Below are positions 1-7,616 of a stretch of DNA of 64,000 nt, in pieces. Below the pieces are notes generated by a model. The model had not been told where the DNA came from. It did no database searches and worked only from the letters and a program-made list of their open reading frames with translations. The first letter of the stretch is position 1. The number at the start of each line of letters is the position of its first letter. Source of the stretch: Variovorax sp. CF079 (GTDB taxonomy: Bacteria; Pseudomonadota; Gammaproteobacteria; Burkholderiales; Burkholderiaceae_C); assembly GCF_900101545.1 (NCBI RefSeq), contig NZ_FMZU01000010.1, positions 1 to 64,000 of the forward strand, read 5' to 3'. Position numbers and translations under genes: made by a program.

Positions 1-107
1 ATGCCGCCGCAGCGCACGCGCACCTGCAGCTGGCCGAGGCCGAGTTCGGGGGTGTCGACTTCTTCGACGCGCAAATCGCCGGGGGCGTGGATGACAAGGG
101 CTTCCAT
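1..107 (-). CDS. Zinc-type alcohol dehydrogenase (MDR), L-idonate 5-dehydrogenase-like, 5' end only
   Basis: Only the first 35 codons are inside the window; the gene runs off the left edge. The visible N-terminus begins MEALVIHAPGDLRVEEVD and ends at a CGG motif, where MDR enzymes of the L-idonate 5-dehydrogenase/sorbitol dehydrogenase type place the catalytic-zinc cysteine. It starts 8 bp after the stop of the TctC-like gene, so it is probably the last visible gene of the same operon. Idonate dehydrogenase would oxidise L-idonate to 5-keto-D-gluconate, which fits the gluconate 5-dehydrogenase-like SDR and the dehydratase upstream. The family call is fair; the substrate is inferred from context. 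Confidence 0.6.
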   Translation of the reverse strand, partial: MEALVIHAPGDLRVEEVDTPELGLGQLQVRVRCGG

Positions 108-115
108 GCGACGCC

Positions 116-1087
116 CTATTTCTTGATCTCGACGGTCGCCAGCAGCGACTTGAAATAGGTCGATTGGCTGTTCATGAAGGCCTGGAACTGTTCGCCATCC
201 ATATAAGCCGGCTGCAGGTTGGCCTTGGTCAAGGCTTCGCGAAACGCGGGGTCCTCGGAGGTCTTGCGCGCCGCCTCGCGCAGGTACCGCACCACCTCGG
301 GCGGCGTGCCCGCGGGCACGCCCAGGCCACGCCAGGTGCCCAGCACCAGGTCCACACCCTTCTCCTTGAAGGTCGCGACCTTGTCGTAGGGGGCCGCGAG
401 CCGGCCTTCGGCCATGGACACCAGGACGCGGACCTTGCCGGCCGCCACGTGCGAACCGATCTCCGCCGGGCTCACGACGATCGCATCCACATGGCCGCCC
501 GCCAGCGCGAGCACGCTCGGTGCGGCGCCCTGGTAGGGCACGTGGTTGAAGCGCACGCGCGTCTTCTGTTCGACGGCGGCGGCCGCGAGGTGCCAGATGG
601 TGCCGGTGCCGGCGTTGCCCATCGACACGGCGCCGTCCTGCTTTCTCGCGGCGGCCAACAGGTCGTCGATCGACTGCCATGGCGAGTCGGCGCGCACGGC
701 GATCAGGCCCGGATCGCCATTGAGCCGCGCAACGGCGATGAAGTCGGCGGTCGTGACCTTGGTCATCCCGAGGTGCGGAATGATCGCCAGCTCGGAGATC
801 AGCACGCCGATCTTGTAGCCGTCGGCTGGTGCGCGCTGCACTTCCGTCATGCCGATGCCACCACCAGCACCTGGCTTGTTGGTGACGACGAAGGGTTGCG
901 GCACGCTCTTCTTGGCAGCTTCGGCGAAGAGCCGGGCCATCACGTCCGTGCCTCCACCCGCCGACGAGGGCACGACGATCTCGATAGGCCGGCTCGGATA
1001 GTCCGCGGCCGGCGCGACAGGGGACCACAGCGTCGCCGCGATCGCGGCGATGGCGCCAAGAATGTTTCGGGTGTTCATGGTCTTCAC
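116..1087 (-). CDS. Tripartite tricarboxylate transporter (Bug/TctC) substrate-binding protein
   Basis: This is a periplasmic solute-binding protein of the Bug family, the extracytoplasmic receptor for TctAB-type carriers. The N-terminus has a signal peptide ending near SPVAPAA, followed by the family motif YPSRPIEIVVPSSAGGGTD; 323 residues is the normal family length. A GTG start overlaps the TGA of the upstream TRAP gene (GTGA); an in-frame ATG three codons later (position 1078) is an alternative. No TctA or TctB membrane subunit is visible, so it may work with a distant carrier, as is usual for the expanded Bug families of Burkholderiales. The ligand is probably a sugar acid, by context only. 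Confidence 0.85.
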   Translation of the reverse strand: MKTMNTRNILGAIAAIAATLWSPVAPAADYPSRPIEIVVPSSAGGGTDVMARLFAEAAKKSVPQPFVVTNKPGAGGGIGMTEVQRAPADGYKIGVLISELAIIPHLGMTKVTTADFIAVARLNGDPGLIAVRADSPWQSIDDLLAAARKQDGAVSMGNAGTGTIWHLAAAAVEQKTRVRFNHVPYQGAAPSVLALAGGHVDAIVVSPAEIGSHVAAGKVRVLVSMAEGRLAAPYDKVATFKEKGVDLVLGTWRGLGVPAGTPPEVVRYLREAARKTSEDPAFREALTKANLQPAYMDGEQFQAFMNSQSTYFKSLLATVEIKK

Positions 1088-2106
1088 TTTCCGGAACGAA
1101 TGCGTTCCACCTCGGCCGTCATTTCCTTGCCCAGTTCGCCTGTCGTCTGGCGATGCTTGTCGATCACCGGCTTGAGCTTGTCGCGCATCCGTGCACGTTC
1201 CTGCGCCGAGACTTCGGTGATCACCATGCCCCGGCTCTTGAGCGTGTCGAGCGCCTTGGCATCCAGCTCGCGCGACACCTGGCGCTCGTAGCTCTTCACC
1301 TCGTTCGCCGCGTCCGTCAGCACCTTGCGCTCATCGGCCGACAACTGGTCCCAGAACTTCTTGCTCATCAGCACGAGCAGCGGCGAGTACGCATGGCGCG
1401 TGGTGGAGGCGTACTTCTGGACCTCGTAGAACTTGGTCACCTCGACGGAGATGAACGGGTTCTCCTGGCCGTCGACGGCCTTCTGCTCGAGGGCCGAATA
1501 CAGTTCGGGGAAAGGCATCGGCACGGCGTTGGCGCCCATCGCATTGAAAGACTCGATGAACACCGGAATCTGCTGCACGCGGATCTTCAGTCCCTGGATG
1601 TCCTCGAGCTTCGCGATCGGCCGCTTGCTGTTGGTCAGGATGCGAAAGCCATGATCCCAGTAGGACAGGCCGACCAGCCCTTTGGCAGGCAGCTTGTCGA
1701 GCAGCTTCTTGCCGACCGGGCCGTCCAGTGCGGCGTCGACCTCCTTGAAGCTGTCGAACAGGAAGGGCGTGTCGAAGACGCCGAACTCCTTGTCCATGCC
1801 GGTCAGAAGGCCGGGCCCCATCATCGACATCTCGATGGTGCCGCCCTGCATCGCCGATGCCACCACGGCTTCACCACCGAGCGTGCCGCTGCCGTAGAGC
1901 TTCACGTTCAGTTTGCCGCCGCTCTTGCTCGCGACCATCTCGGCAAAGCGCTTGGCGCCGATCCCGTGCGCCGAGTCCGCCGTGTTGGCAAAAGCGAACT
2001 TGATGTTGCGCTCCTTGATGTCCTGCGCGAAGGCCATGCCCGCGGCGCCGACGCAGGCGCAGGCAACGGTCAATCCAACAACGACCGCGCGAATGCTTCG
2101 TTTCAT
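1084..2106 (-). CDS. TRAP transporter substrate-binding protein (DctP family)
   Basis: This periplasmic receptor of a TRAP carboxylate/sugar-acid transporter has a signal peptide cleaved near GMAFAQD, then a DctP fold with the typical stretch GLKIRVQQIPVFIESF, whose arginine is at the usual carboxylate-binding position. The start ATG is preceded by a good ribosome-binding site (AGGAGA, about 8 bases upstream). It lies 37 bp after the SDR gene and overlaps the next gene by four bases. The DctQ and DctM membrane subunits are absent from the window. Two receptors of different transporter classes standing side by side without permeases is unusual. Confidence 0.88.
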   Translation of the reverse strand: MKRSIRAVVVGLTVACACVGAAGMAFAQDIKERNIKFAFANTADSAHGIGAKRFAEMVASKSGGKLNVKLYGSGTLGGEAVVASAMQGGTIEMSMMGPGLLTGMDKEFGVFDTPFLFDSFKEVDAALDGPVGKKLLDKLPAKGLVGLSYWDHGFRILTNSKRPIAKLEDIQGLKIRVQQIPVFIESFNAMGANAVPMPFPELYSALEQKAVDGQENPFISVEVTKFYEVQKYASTTRHAYSPLLVLMSKKFWDQLSADERKVLTDAANEVKSYERQVSRELDAKALDTLKSRGMVITEVSAQERARMRDKLKPVIDKHRQTTGELGKEMTAEVERIRSGK

Positions 2107-2143
2107 CGACTGTCTCCTAATGGAATGTGTAGTTAGAGAACGC

Positions 2144-2911
2144 TTAGAGAACGGAAACCATGCCGCCATCGACGTAGATGATCTGGCCGCTGACGTAGTT
2201 GGAAGCGCTGGACGCCAGGAACACGGCCACGCCCACCAGTTCGTCGGGGCGGCCCCAGCGACCGGCCGGCGTGCGGCCCTTGACCCAGGCATCGAAGCTC
2301 GGGTTGTCGATCAAGGCCTGGTTCATGTCCGTCAGCATGTAGCCGGGCCCGATGGCGTTCGCCTGGATGTTGTGGCCGGCCCATTCAGCCGTCATGGCGC
2401 GCGTCAGCATCTTGATGCCGCCCTTGGCCACGGTGTAGGGCGCGACGGTTGCGCGCGCCAGTTCGCTGGTGAGCGAGCCGATGTTGATGACTTTGCCGCG
2501 GCCGCGCGGGATCATGCGGCGGGCCGCCTCGCGGCCGACAACGAAGGCGCTGGTCAGATTGGTCTCGATCACGCGGCGCCAGTCTTCCGTCGCGAGCTCG
2601 ACCATGGGCTTGCGGAACTGCACGCCGGCGTTGTTCACGAGGATGTCGATCTCGATGCCGGCCGCGTCCAGCTGGTCGAACGCGCCGGCCACTGCGCCCT
2701 CGTCGCAGACGTCGAAGGCATATGCCTCGACCGCATAGCCCTTGCCGCGCAGCGCTGCGGCCGAATCGGCCAGCCGTGCCGCGTCGACGCCGTTGAGCAC
2801 GATCCGTGCGCCGGCGGCGGCAAGGCCCTCGGCGATGGCGAAGCCCAGGCCGCGCGAGGAACCCGTGACGAGCGCGGTGCGGCCCGTGAGATCGAAGAGT
2901 TGAATGGACAT
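2144..2911 (-). CDS. SDR oxidoreductase, gluconate 5-dehydrogenase-like
   Basis: A classical short-chain dehydrogenase of 255 residues. The Rossmann motif is TGSSRGLG near residues 16-23, followed by NNAG, and the catalytic YTVAK lies near residue 160. The N-terminus MSIQLFDLTGRTALVTG resembles IdnO/gluconate 5-dehydrogenase, which interconverts 5-keto-D-gluconate and D-gluconate. The start chosen is the ATG 11 bp after the dehydratase stop; longer frames run into that gene. With the idonate-dehydrogenase-like gene and the dehydratase it would complete L-idonate to 5-ketogluconate to gluconate to 2-keto-3-deoxygluconate. That route is inferred. Confidence 0.75.
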   Translation of the reverse strand: MSIQLFDLTGRTALVTGSSRGLGFAIAEGLAAAGARIVLNGVDAARLADSAAALRGKGYAVEAYAFDVCDEGAVAGAFDQLDAAGIEIDILVNNAGVQFRKPMVELATEDWRRVIETNLTSAFVVGREAARRMIPRGRGKVINIGSLTSELARATVAPYTVAKGGIKMLTRAMTAEWAGHNIQANAIGPGYMLTDMNQALIDNPSFDAWVKGRTPAGRWGRPDELVGVAVFLASSASNYVSGQIIYVDGGMVSVL

Positions 2912-2922
2912 GGTCTCTGTTC

Positions 2923-4170
2923 CTAGGGCGTTTGAAGCGTTCCGTCGGCCAGACGCGTTTGCGTCCATGTGGTCACGACGTTCTCGCACGGGTATTTGCG
3001 GGCTTCCTCTTCGTCGATGTCGACGCCGAGGCCCGGCTTGTCGTTTGCGTAGACGTAGCCGTTCTCGAACGCCGGCAGGCCCGGAAAGACGTCGAGCAGC
3101 GCATCGCGCGGCCCCTTGAGTTCCTGGATGACGAAGTTGGGCGGCTCCGTGCCCGACCATTCCTGCACGCCGAAATTGCGCGCCGCCAGGTTGATGTGGA
3201 TGTTGGCCGCGTGGCCGAGCGGTGACATGTCGCCCGGGCCGTGCCATGCCGTTCGCACGCCGAACTGTTCGGCAAAGAGCTGGAGCTTCCTGCCGGGCGT
3301 GATGCCGCCGATCTGGCTCAGGTGGACGCGGATGTAATCGATCAGCTGGTCGGTGATCAGCGTCTTCCATTCAGACGGGTTGTTGAACAGCTCGCCCTGC
3401 GCCAGCGGGATGCGGGTCTTGTCGCGCAGCTGGCGCAGCCACTTGCCCTCTTCGAGCGCAATCGCATCCTCGAGAAAGAACAGATCGAACCGCTCCATCT
3501 CGCAGGCGAACTGGATTGCCTCGATCGGCTTCAGCCGCTCGTGCACGTCGTGGCAGAGCGAGACGTCGAAGCCCACCTTCGCTCGGATGCCTTCGAACAG
3601 CTTGATCGTGTCGCGCATGTACGTCCTGCTGTCCAGGTAGATGCCATGCGCAGCACCCCTCGGCGCCGTCGCGGGGGCCGGTCCGAAGGCGCCGCCGCCG
3701 TAGCCACCGCTCTGGCAGCGGATGTGGGTAATGCCCTGCTCCCGGTACTTCTGGATGTTGTCGCAGAGTTCGGCCAGGTCCCGGCCGTCCGCATGCCGAT
3801 AGATCGGCACGCCCTCCCGGCACTTGCCCCCGAACAGCTGGTAGAGGGGCATGCCGGCCATCTTCCCCTTGATGTCCCATAGCGCCATGTCGACGCCCGA
3901 GATGGCGTTGTTCTCGATCGGTCCGTTGCGCCAGTACGCGTTCTGGTGCATCAGCTGCCACAGCTCCTCGATCGCGCTCACGTCCCGCCCGATCAACAAG
4001 GGCCGGAGGTATTCCTCGACCAGGCATTGCACGGCCAGATGCCGATAGGAGAAGGTCGCGCAGCCGAGGCCGTACAGCCCGGCCTGGTTGGTTTCCACCT
4101 TGACGACGAGGAGGTTGATCCCCTCCGGGGCCGTGAGGATGACTTTGACGTCTGAGATCAGGGTTGCCAT
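2923..4170 (-). CDS. Enolase-superfamily sugar-acid dehydratase (ManD/RspA-like)
   Basis: A mandelate racemase/muconate lactonizing-type dehydratase of about 415 residues, matching the D-mannonate dehydratase (ManD, RspA) subgroup. Visible hallmarks are the N-terminal capping domain (MATLISDVKVILTAPEG), the central FDVSLCHDVHERL stretch, the metal-ligand segment FLEDAI, then QGELFNN and TAWHGPGDMSPLGHAAN with the C-terminal catalytic histidine. Members are Mg-dependent and dehydrate D-mannonate and/or D-gluconate to 2-keto-3-deoxygluconate; many are weak or promiscuous. It is the first gene of the minus-strand operon, with the GntR gene divergent. An upstream in-frame ATG at 4200 is less likely because the conserved N-terminus starts at MATLIS. 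Confidence 0.85.
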   Translation of the reverse strand: MATLISDVKVILTAPEGINLLVVKVETNQAGLYGLGCATFSYRHLAVQCLVEEYLRPLLIGRDVSAIEELWQLMHQNAYWRNGPIENNAISGVDMALWDIKGKMAGMPLYQLFGGKCREGVPIYRHADGRDLAELCDNIQKYREQGITHIRCQSGGYGGGAFGPAPATAPRGAAHGIYLDSRTYMRDTIKLFEGIRAKVGFDVSLCHDVHERLKPIEAIQFACEMERFDLFFLEDAIALEEGKWLRQLRDKTRIPLAQGELFNNPSEWKTLITDQLIDYIRVHLSQIGGITPGRKLQLFAEQFGVRTAWHGPGDMSPLGHAANIHINLAARNFGVQEWSGTEPPNFVIQELKGPRDALLDVFPGLPAFENGYVYANDKPGLGVDIDEEEARKYPCENVVTTWTQTRLADGTLQTP

Positions 4171-4185
4171 GACTGAAAGAATACT

Positions 4186-4197
4186 GTGATATTTCAC
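4186..4197. promoter_or_regulatory. Dyad in divergent dehydratase/GntR promoter region
   Basis: GTGATATTTCAC, with GTGA/TCAC arms around an AT core, lies in the 130-bp gap between the dehydratase and the divergent GntR gene, about 16 bp upstream of the dehydratase ATG. Its place and symmetry suit a GntR operator, but this is one weak match and no second copy was found. Confidence 0.3.
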
Positions 4198-4300
4198 CAA
4201 AGTTCTTCGTGTTTACCCTATTCACACCCATCCCAGCCTTCGGCAGTCGTTCATTGGAGAAAACGACGCTATCGCTGCAGAAAATCTTGAATATCAGGCT

Positions 4301-5167
4301 ATGCTTACGATGGAACGTGCGATGGGCACGGACCCCCTTCAGACCACGAGCCGCATGCCTTCAACCACCCGTCCGCGACCGCGTCTGGCCGCAAAGAGTG
4401 CTTCGGTCCAGGACCCGTCTCGCCGGCGAAGTTCGGTGAGCCTCTCCGACCTGGCCTATGCGCGCATCGAAGAACTGCTGGTCTGCTGCGAACTGAGGCC
4501 GGGACTGTTCCTGGCGACGCACGATCTGCAGGGGATGGTCGGCTTCGGTCGTACGCCGGTTCTTCAGGCCGTCAATCGGCTGGCCGCCGATACGCTGGTG
4601 CACGTGACGCCACGACATGGCTTGCAGATCGTGCCGGTCGACCTTACGCGCGATCGCGTCCTGCTGCGCTTGCGGCGCGACATGGAGCGTTTCGTGATCC
4701 GGTTGGCCACCGAGCGATCCGGTTCTTCACAGCGCAACCAGATGCTGCATCTCAAGCGCCAGTTGGCCGAACACAGGCACGCCATGACGCTCGAGCAGTT
4801 CAACGTGGTGGATCGGCGCATCGACCAGCTCTTTCTCGCGGCCGCCGGCGAACCTTTCGTCGAAAGCACGCTGCGGCCGCTGCACACCATCTTCCGTCGC
4901 ATCGGCTGGATCTATCACACGCATGCGGAGCGGGGTGCCAACTTGCAGGACACGGTGGACGCGCACATTGCCGTCCTTGATGCAGTCGCCACTGGCAATG
5001 TTGATGATGCGATTTCGGCCTCCGATCGCCTGGTGGACTTTGTCGAAGGGATGTTCGAAGTGCTTGAGCGTGAAGTCGAGCCGGCGCTTCTGGACTGCCG
5101 GCTTGGCGAACTGGACGAGACATTCTTGCGATCGGACTCCTCGTTCGACCATAGGGAAGGTACGTAA
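4301..5167 (+). CDS. GntR-family regulator (FadR/FCD type)
   Basis: A winged-helix N-terminal domain (about residues 45-115, including YARIEELLVCCELRPG and the recognition segment GRTPVLQAVNRLAADTLV) is followed by an all-helical FCD ligand domain to about residue 270. Candidate metal/ligand residues include the HIAVLDAV stretch. The gene is divergent from the sugar-acid operon, so it most likely represses it and is relieved by a pathway sugar acid. Three ATGs within eight codons (4301, 4310, 4322) leave the exact start open. The first 40 residues are Arg/Ser/Pro-rich and look disordered. Confidence 0.82.
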   Translation: MLTMERAMGTDPLQTTSRMPSTTRPRPRLAAKSASVQDPSRRRSSVSLSDLAYARIEELLVCCELRPGLFLATHDLQGMVGFGRTPVLQAVNRLAADTLVHVTPRHGLQIVPVDLTRDRVLLRLRRDMERFVIRLATERSGSSQRNQMLHLKRQLAEHRHAMTLEQFNVVDRRIDQLFLAAAGEPFVESTLRPLHTIFRRIGWIYHTHAERGANLQDTVDAHIAVLDAVATGNVDDAISASDRLVDFVEGMFEVLEREVEPALLDCRLGELDETFLRSDSSFDHREGT

Positions 5168-5227
5168 GCCACCTTCAATCGATAGGACGACTTCTCTCGG
5201 CAGCACAAATAAAGCGCTTGCGATTAG

Positions 5228-5239
5228 ATAGTGTGCTAT
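5228..5239. promoter_or_regulatory. Candidate MarR/OhrR operator (ATAG-N4-CTAT)
   Basis: ATAGTGTGCTAT followed by TTA lies 13 bp upstream of the MarR-family start codon. The same element, with the inner four bases complemented (ATAGCACACTAT then TTA), occurs at 5771-5782 in front of the hydrolase gene. Two matching dyads at the two promoters suggest autoregulation plus control of the downstream gene. Confidence 0.55.
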
Positions 5240-5252
5240 TTATAATTCGCCC

Positions 5253-5723
5253 ATGGCAAGCAAATCACCCGTCGCAGCCCCCTCCGAGGCGCATTCCCTG
5301 GCCCTGGGGCAACAGCTTTGCTTTGCGCTCTACTCGACCATGCTGGGCTTCAACAAGGTCTATCGTGGATTGTTGAAGGACCTCGGCCTGACATACCCAC
5401 AGTATCTGGTCATGCTGGTGTTGTGGGAGCGCGATCGATTGACGGTGTCCGAGATCGGGGAGCAACTGTTTCTGGAGTCGCCCACGCTGACGCCGTTGCT
5501 CAAGCGTCTCGAGTCGGCGGAGCTCATCGATCGGCGTCGCTCGACATCGGATGAAAGGCAAGTCGTCGTGTCGCTGACGAGCAAGGGGCGCGCTCTGCGG
5601 GCTCGAGCGAAAGCGGTTCCCGCGTGTGTCGCTTCCGCCGCACGGTGTTCGGCGGATGAGTTGCGCTCGATGCGCGAGCGACTGCTGGAGATACGGACGA
5701 ACTTGTTCAAGAACGCCTCCTGA
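5253..5723 (+). CDS. MarR-family regulator, OhrR-like (two-cysteine type)
   Basis: A 156-residue winged-helix MarR protein. The N-terminal helix has QLCFALYS with Cys23 where OhrR peroxide sensors have their reactive cysteine; Cys125 and Cys132 lie near the resolving cysteines of the two-Cys OhrR type. The DNA-binding part contains [21 protein letters not shown] and the wing [10 protein letters not shown]. OhrR proteins repress until oxidised by organic hydroperoxide. No ohr gene is adjacent; the likely target is the exported hydrolase next to it, whose promoter has the same dyad. A strong terminator follows, so the two genes are probably separate transcripts. Confidence 0.82.
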   Translation: MASKSPVAAPSEAHSLALGQQLCFALYSTMLGFNKVYRGLLKDLGLTYPQYLVMLVLWERDRLTVSEIGEQLFLESPTLTPLLKRLESAELIDRRRSTSDERQVVVSLTSKGRALRARAKAVPACVASAARCSADELRSMRERLLEIRTNLFKNAS

Positions 5724-5735
5724 GCACATCGTGAC

Positions 5736-5759
5736 GGGCACAGCACTGTGCCCTTTTTT
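5736..5759 (+). terminator. Rho-independent terminator after the MarR gene
   Basis: GGGCACAG and CTGTGCCC form a perfect 8-bp stem with a two-base apical gap, followed at once by six T residues. It starts 13 bp after the MarR stop codon. Confidence 0.85.
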
Positions 5760-5770
5760 CCGGCATATAC

Positions 5771-5782
5771 ATAGCACACTAT
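5771..5782. promoter_or_regulatory. Second candidate MarR/OhrR operator
   Basis: ATAGCACACTAT then TTA lies just downstream of the MarR-gene terminator and about 90 bp upstream of the hydrolase start. It matches the dyad at 5228-5239 apart from the central tetranucleotide, which is the reverse complement. Confidence 0.55.
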
Positions 5783-5872
5783 TTACTTGCACACGTTTTA
5801 CATGGCGGCGTCGCGCACCGACATGCACCCCAAGACGCGAAACCTTGAAACCAACCTCCAACGAAGCCTGCT

Positions 5873-6835
5873 ATGAAGACTCTTTCCAAAGTCGTCGCCT
5901 TGTCCATCATCAGCCTGGCCGCGAGCACAGCGCTGGCAGCCGCCGACAAGCCGGAAACCGCACAGCCTCGCGGCAGCAAAGTTCCGGCCAGCGCTCAAGC
6001 CAAGCCGGCCGGCAGCTACATCACCACCAAGGACGGTACGCAGATCTACTACAAGGACTGGGGCTCGGGCCAACCCGTGGTCTTCAGCCATGGCTGGCCG
6101 CTCAACTCCGACAGCTGGGAATCACAGATGCTTTTCCTGGCCTCGCAGGGCTATCGCGTGATCGCGCATGACCGCCGCGGCCATGGCCGTTCCAGCCAGC
6201 CCTGGAACGGCAATGACATGGACACCTATGCCGACGACCTCGCCACCCTCATCGAGAAGCTGGACCTGAAGAACGCAGTGCTGGTCGGCTTCTCGACCGG
6301 CGGCGGTGAAGTGACGCGCTACATCGGCCGTCACGGCACGAAACGTGTGGCCAAGGCGGTGCTCGTGGGTGCGGTTCCCCCGCTCATGCTGAAGACGCCG
6401 GCCAACCCCGGCGGCCTGCCGATCGAGGTGTTCGACGGCATCCGCGCCGGCTCGATCGCGAATCGCTCGCAGCTCTACAAGGACATCGCCTCGGGCCCGT
6501 TCTTCGGCTTCAACCGGCCGGGCGCCAAGCCTTCGCAGGGACTCATCGATTCATTCTGGATGCAGGGGATGATGGGCGGCCACAAGAACACCTACGACTC
6601 CATCAAGGCGTTCTCGGAAACCGACTTCACCCAAGACCTGAAGAAGTTCGACGTGCCGACGCTCATCGTTCACGGTGACGACGACCAGATCGTGCCGATC
6701 GACGCGTCCGGCCGCGCATCGGCCAAGCTGGTCAAGGGCGCCAAGCTGATCGTCTATCCGGGCGCCCCGCATGGTCTCACCGACACGCACAAGGATCGTC
6801 TCAACAGCGACCTGCTCGCCTTCATCAAGGGCTGA
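5873..6835 (+). CDS. Exported alpha/beta hydrolase, cofactor-free chloroperoxidase/perhydrolase type
   Basis: A 320-residue protein with a signal peptide ([23 protein letters not shown]) and a linker, then a hydrolase domain from about residue 48. Features are the oxyanion region SHGWPL, the nucleophile elbow GFSTGG (Ser141), the acid in HGDDDQIVP (about Asp270/271) and His300 in APHGL. This is the pattern of non-haem chloroperoxidase F/arylesterase perhydrolases; most members are cytoplasmic, so the signal peptide is a notable addition. Its promoter shares a dyad with the OhrR-like gene, suggesting a link to peroxide or peracid stress. The substrate is unknown. Confidence 0.85.
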   Translation: MKTLSKVVALSIISLAASTALAAADKPETAQPRGSKVPASAQAKPAGSYITTKDGTQIYYKDWGSGQPVVFSHGWPLNSDSWESQMLFLASQGYRVIAHDRRGHGRSSQPWNGNDMDTYADDLATLIEKLDLKNAVLVGFSTGGGEVTRYIGRHGTKRVAKAVLVGAVPPLMLKTPANPGGLPIEVFDGIRAGSIANRSQLYKDIASGPFFGFNRPGAKPSQGLIDSFWMQGMMGGHKNTYDSIKAFSETDFTQDLKKFDVPTLIVHGDDDQIVPIDASGRASAKLVKGAKLIVYPGAPHGLTDTHKDRLNSDLLAFIKG

Positions 6836-6996
6836 TCAGCGCCAGGCATGCCCGCGCCGTCGGTGCGCGGGTGATCCGTTCATAAGACCGTCGATCGCCT
6901 CCAACGAACCGTTCAGCCGACGTGGAATTTGGATGACGCTGCGCCGCTACCGGATGAAGCATTGTCTGAGACTGTTGATCAGAGCGAGGTCACGCC

Positions 6997-7611
6997 ATGT
7001 CGAAGCACTCGAAACCCAAACAGGCGCTGCGCTATCTCGCAGCACAAGCGGCGATTGCCCTCGGCGTCATGAGCATGCACCCGGTTGTCGCGGCGGAATC
7101 CATCTTCAAATGCGGCAAGACCTACACGAACGTGCCGCCCAGCGCGCGGCCGGCGCAGCCTCGGTCCGATGCCTGCGTACTGGTCGACACCGCAGATCAG
7201 CCCAAGGGAAAGACGACAAACATTGCAGTCGACGGATCCCGGCAGATCACCGTTCCCGTCGGCCAGGACGGCCGCTTCTGGATTCATGGCTCCGTCAACG
7301 GCTTCCCCGTGCGCTTCGTGATCGACAAGGCTGCCACGGTCAATGCCGGCGTCGCCGTGACCGAAGACTTCGCCGCACGGGCGAACCTGATCGGAGGTTC
7401 CCCCGCGCACATGCAGACCGCCGGGGCCGTCATGGATGCGCGTCGCATCGAGCGTGTGCCCATGACCTTCGGGCCCTTCAGCGTGCCGCAGGCCACCGTG
7501 GTCGTGGGCTCGCTGGGCCGCAAATCGACGGACGCCCTCCTCGGCCGGGAACTGCTGTCGCTCTTCGACGTCACTGCCAACGACCGTGAACTGACGATCG
7601 TGGGCAGATAG
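6997..7611 (+). CDS. Exported retropepsin-like (clan AA) protein with degenerate active site
   Basis: 204 residues with a twin-charged N-terminus and a signal-like segment ending near VVAAES. The C-terminal half (about 85-200) resembles single-domain clan AA aspartic proteases: GRFWIHGSVNGFPVRFVID, then a flap-like region, then LLGRELLSLFDVTANDRELTI. The family active site is D-T/S-G-A; here it reads D110-K-A-A-T, so the Thr/Ser and Gly are lost and catalysis is doubtful. The N-terminal half has two cysteines (FKCGKTY and DACVL) that could form a disulfide. It stands alone and converges with ctlX. Confidence 0.6.
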   Translation: MSKHSKPKQALRYLAAQAAIALGVMSMHPVVAAESIFKCGKTYTNVPPSARPAQPRSDACVLVDTADQPKGKTTNIAVDGSRQITVPVGQDGRFWIHGSVNGFPVRFVIDKAATVNAGVAVTEDFAARANLIGGSPAHMQTAGAVMDARRIERVPMTFGPFSVPQATVVVGSLGRKSTDALLGRELLSLFDVTANDRELTIVGR

Positions 7612-7616
7612 AGCGA

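Noticed and set aside
164..1291. Long plus-strand open frame of about 375 codons
   Set aside because: It is opposite the TctC- and TRAP-type genes; its translation is Arg/His-rich and without family features, as expected for the antisense of G/C-rich coding DNA.
5253..5723. MarR-type gene as a simple MarR/antibiotic-resistance regulator
   Set aside because: Cys23, Cys125 and Cys132 and the QLCFALYS helix fit OhrR better, although no ohr gene is adjacent.
6851..6871. Hairpin CCCGCGC-N7-GCGCGGG after the perhydrolase gene as a terminator
   Set aside because: The stem is good but no T-tract follows on either strand, so it is not listed as an intrinsic terminator.
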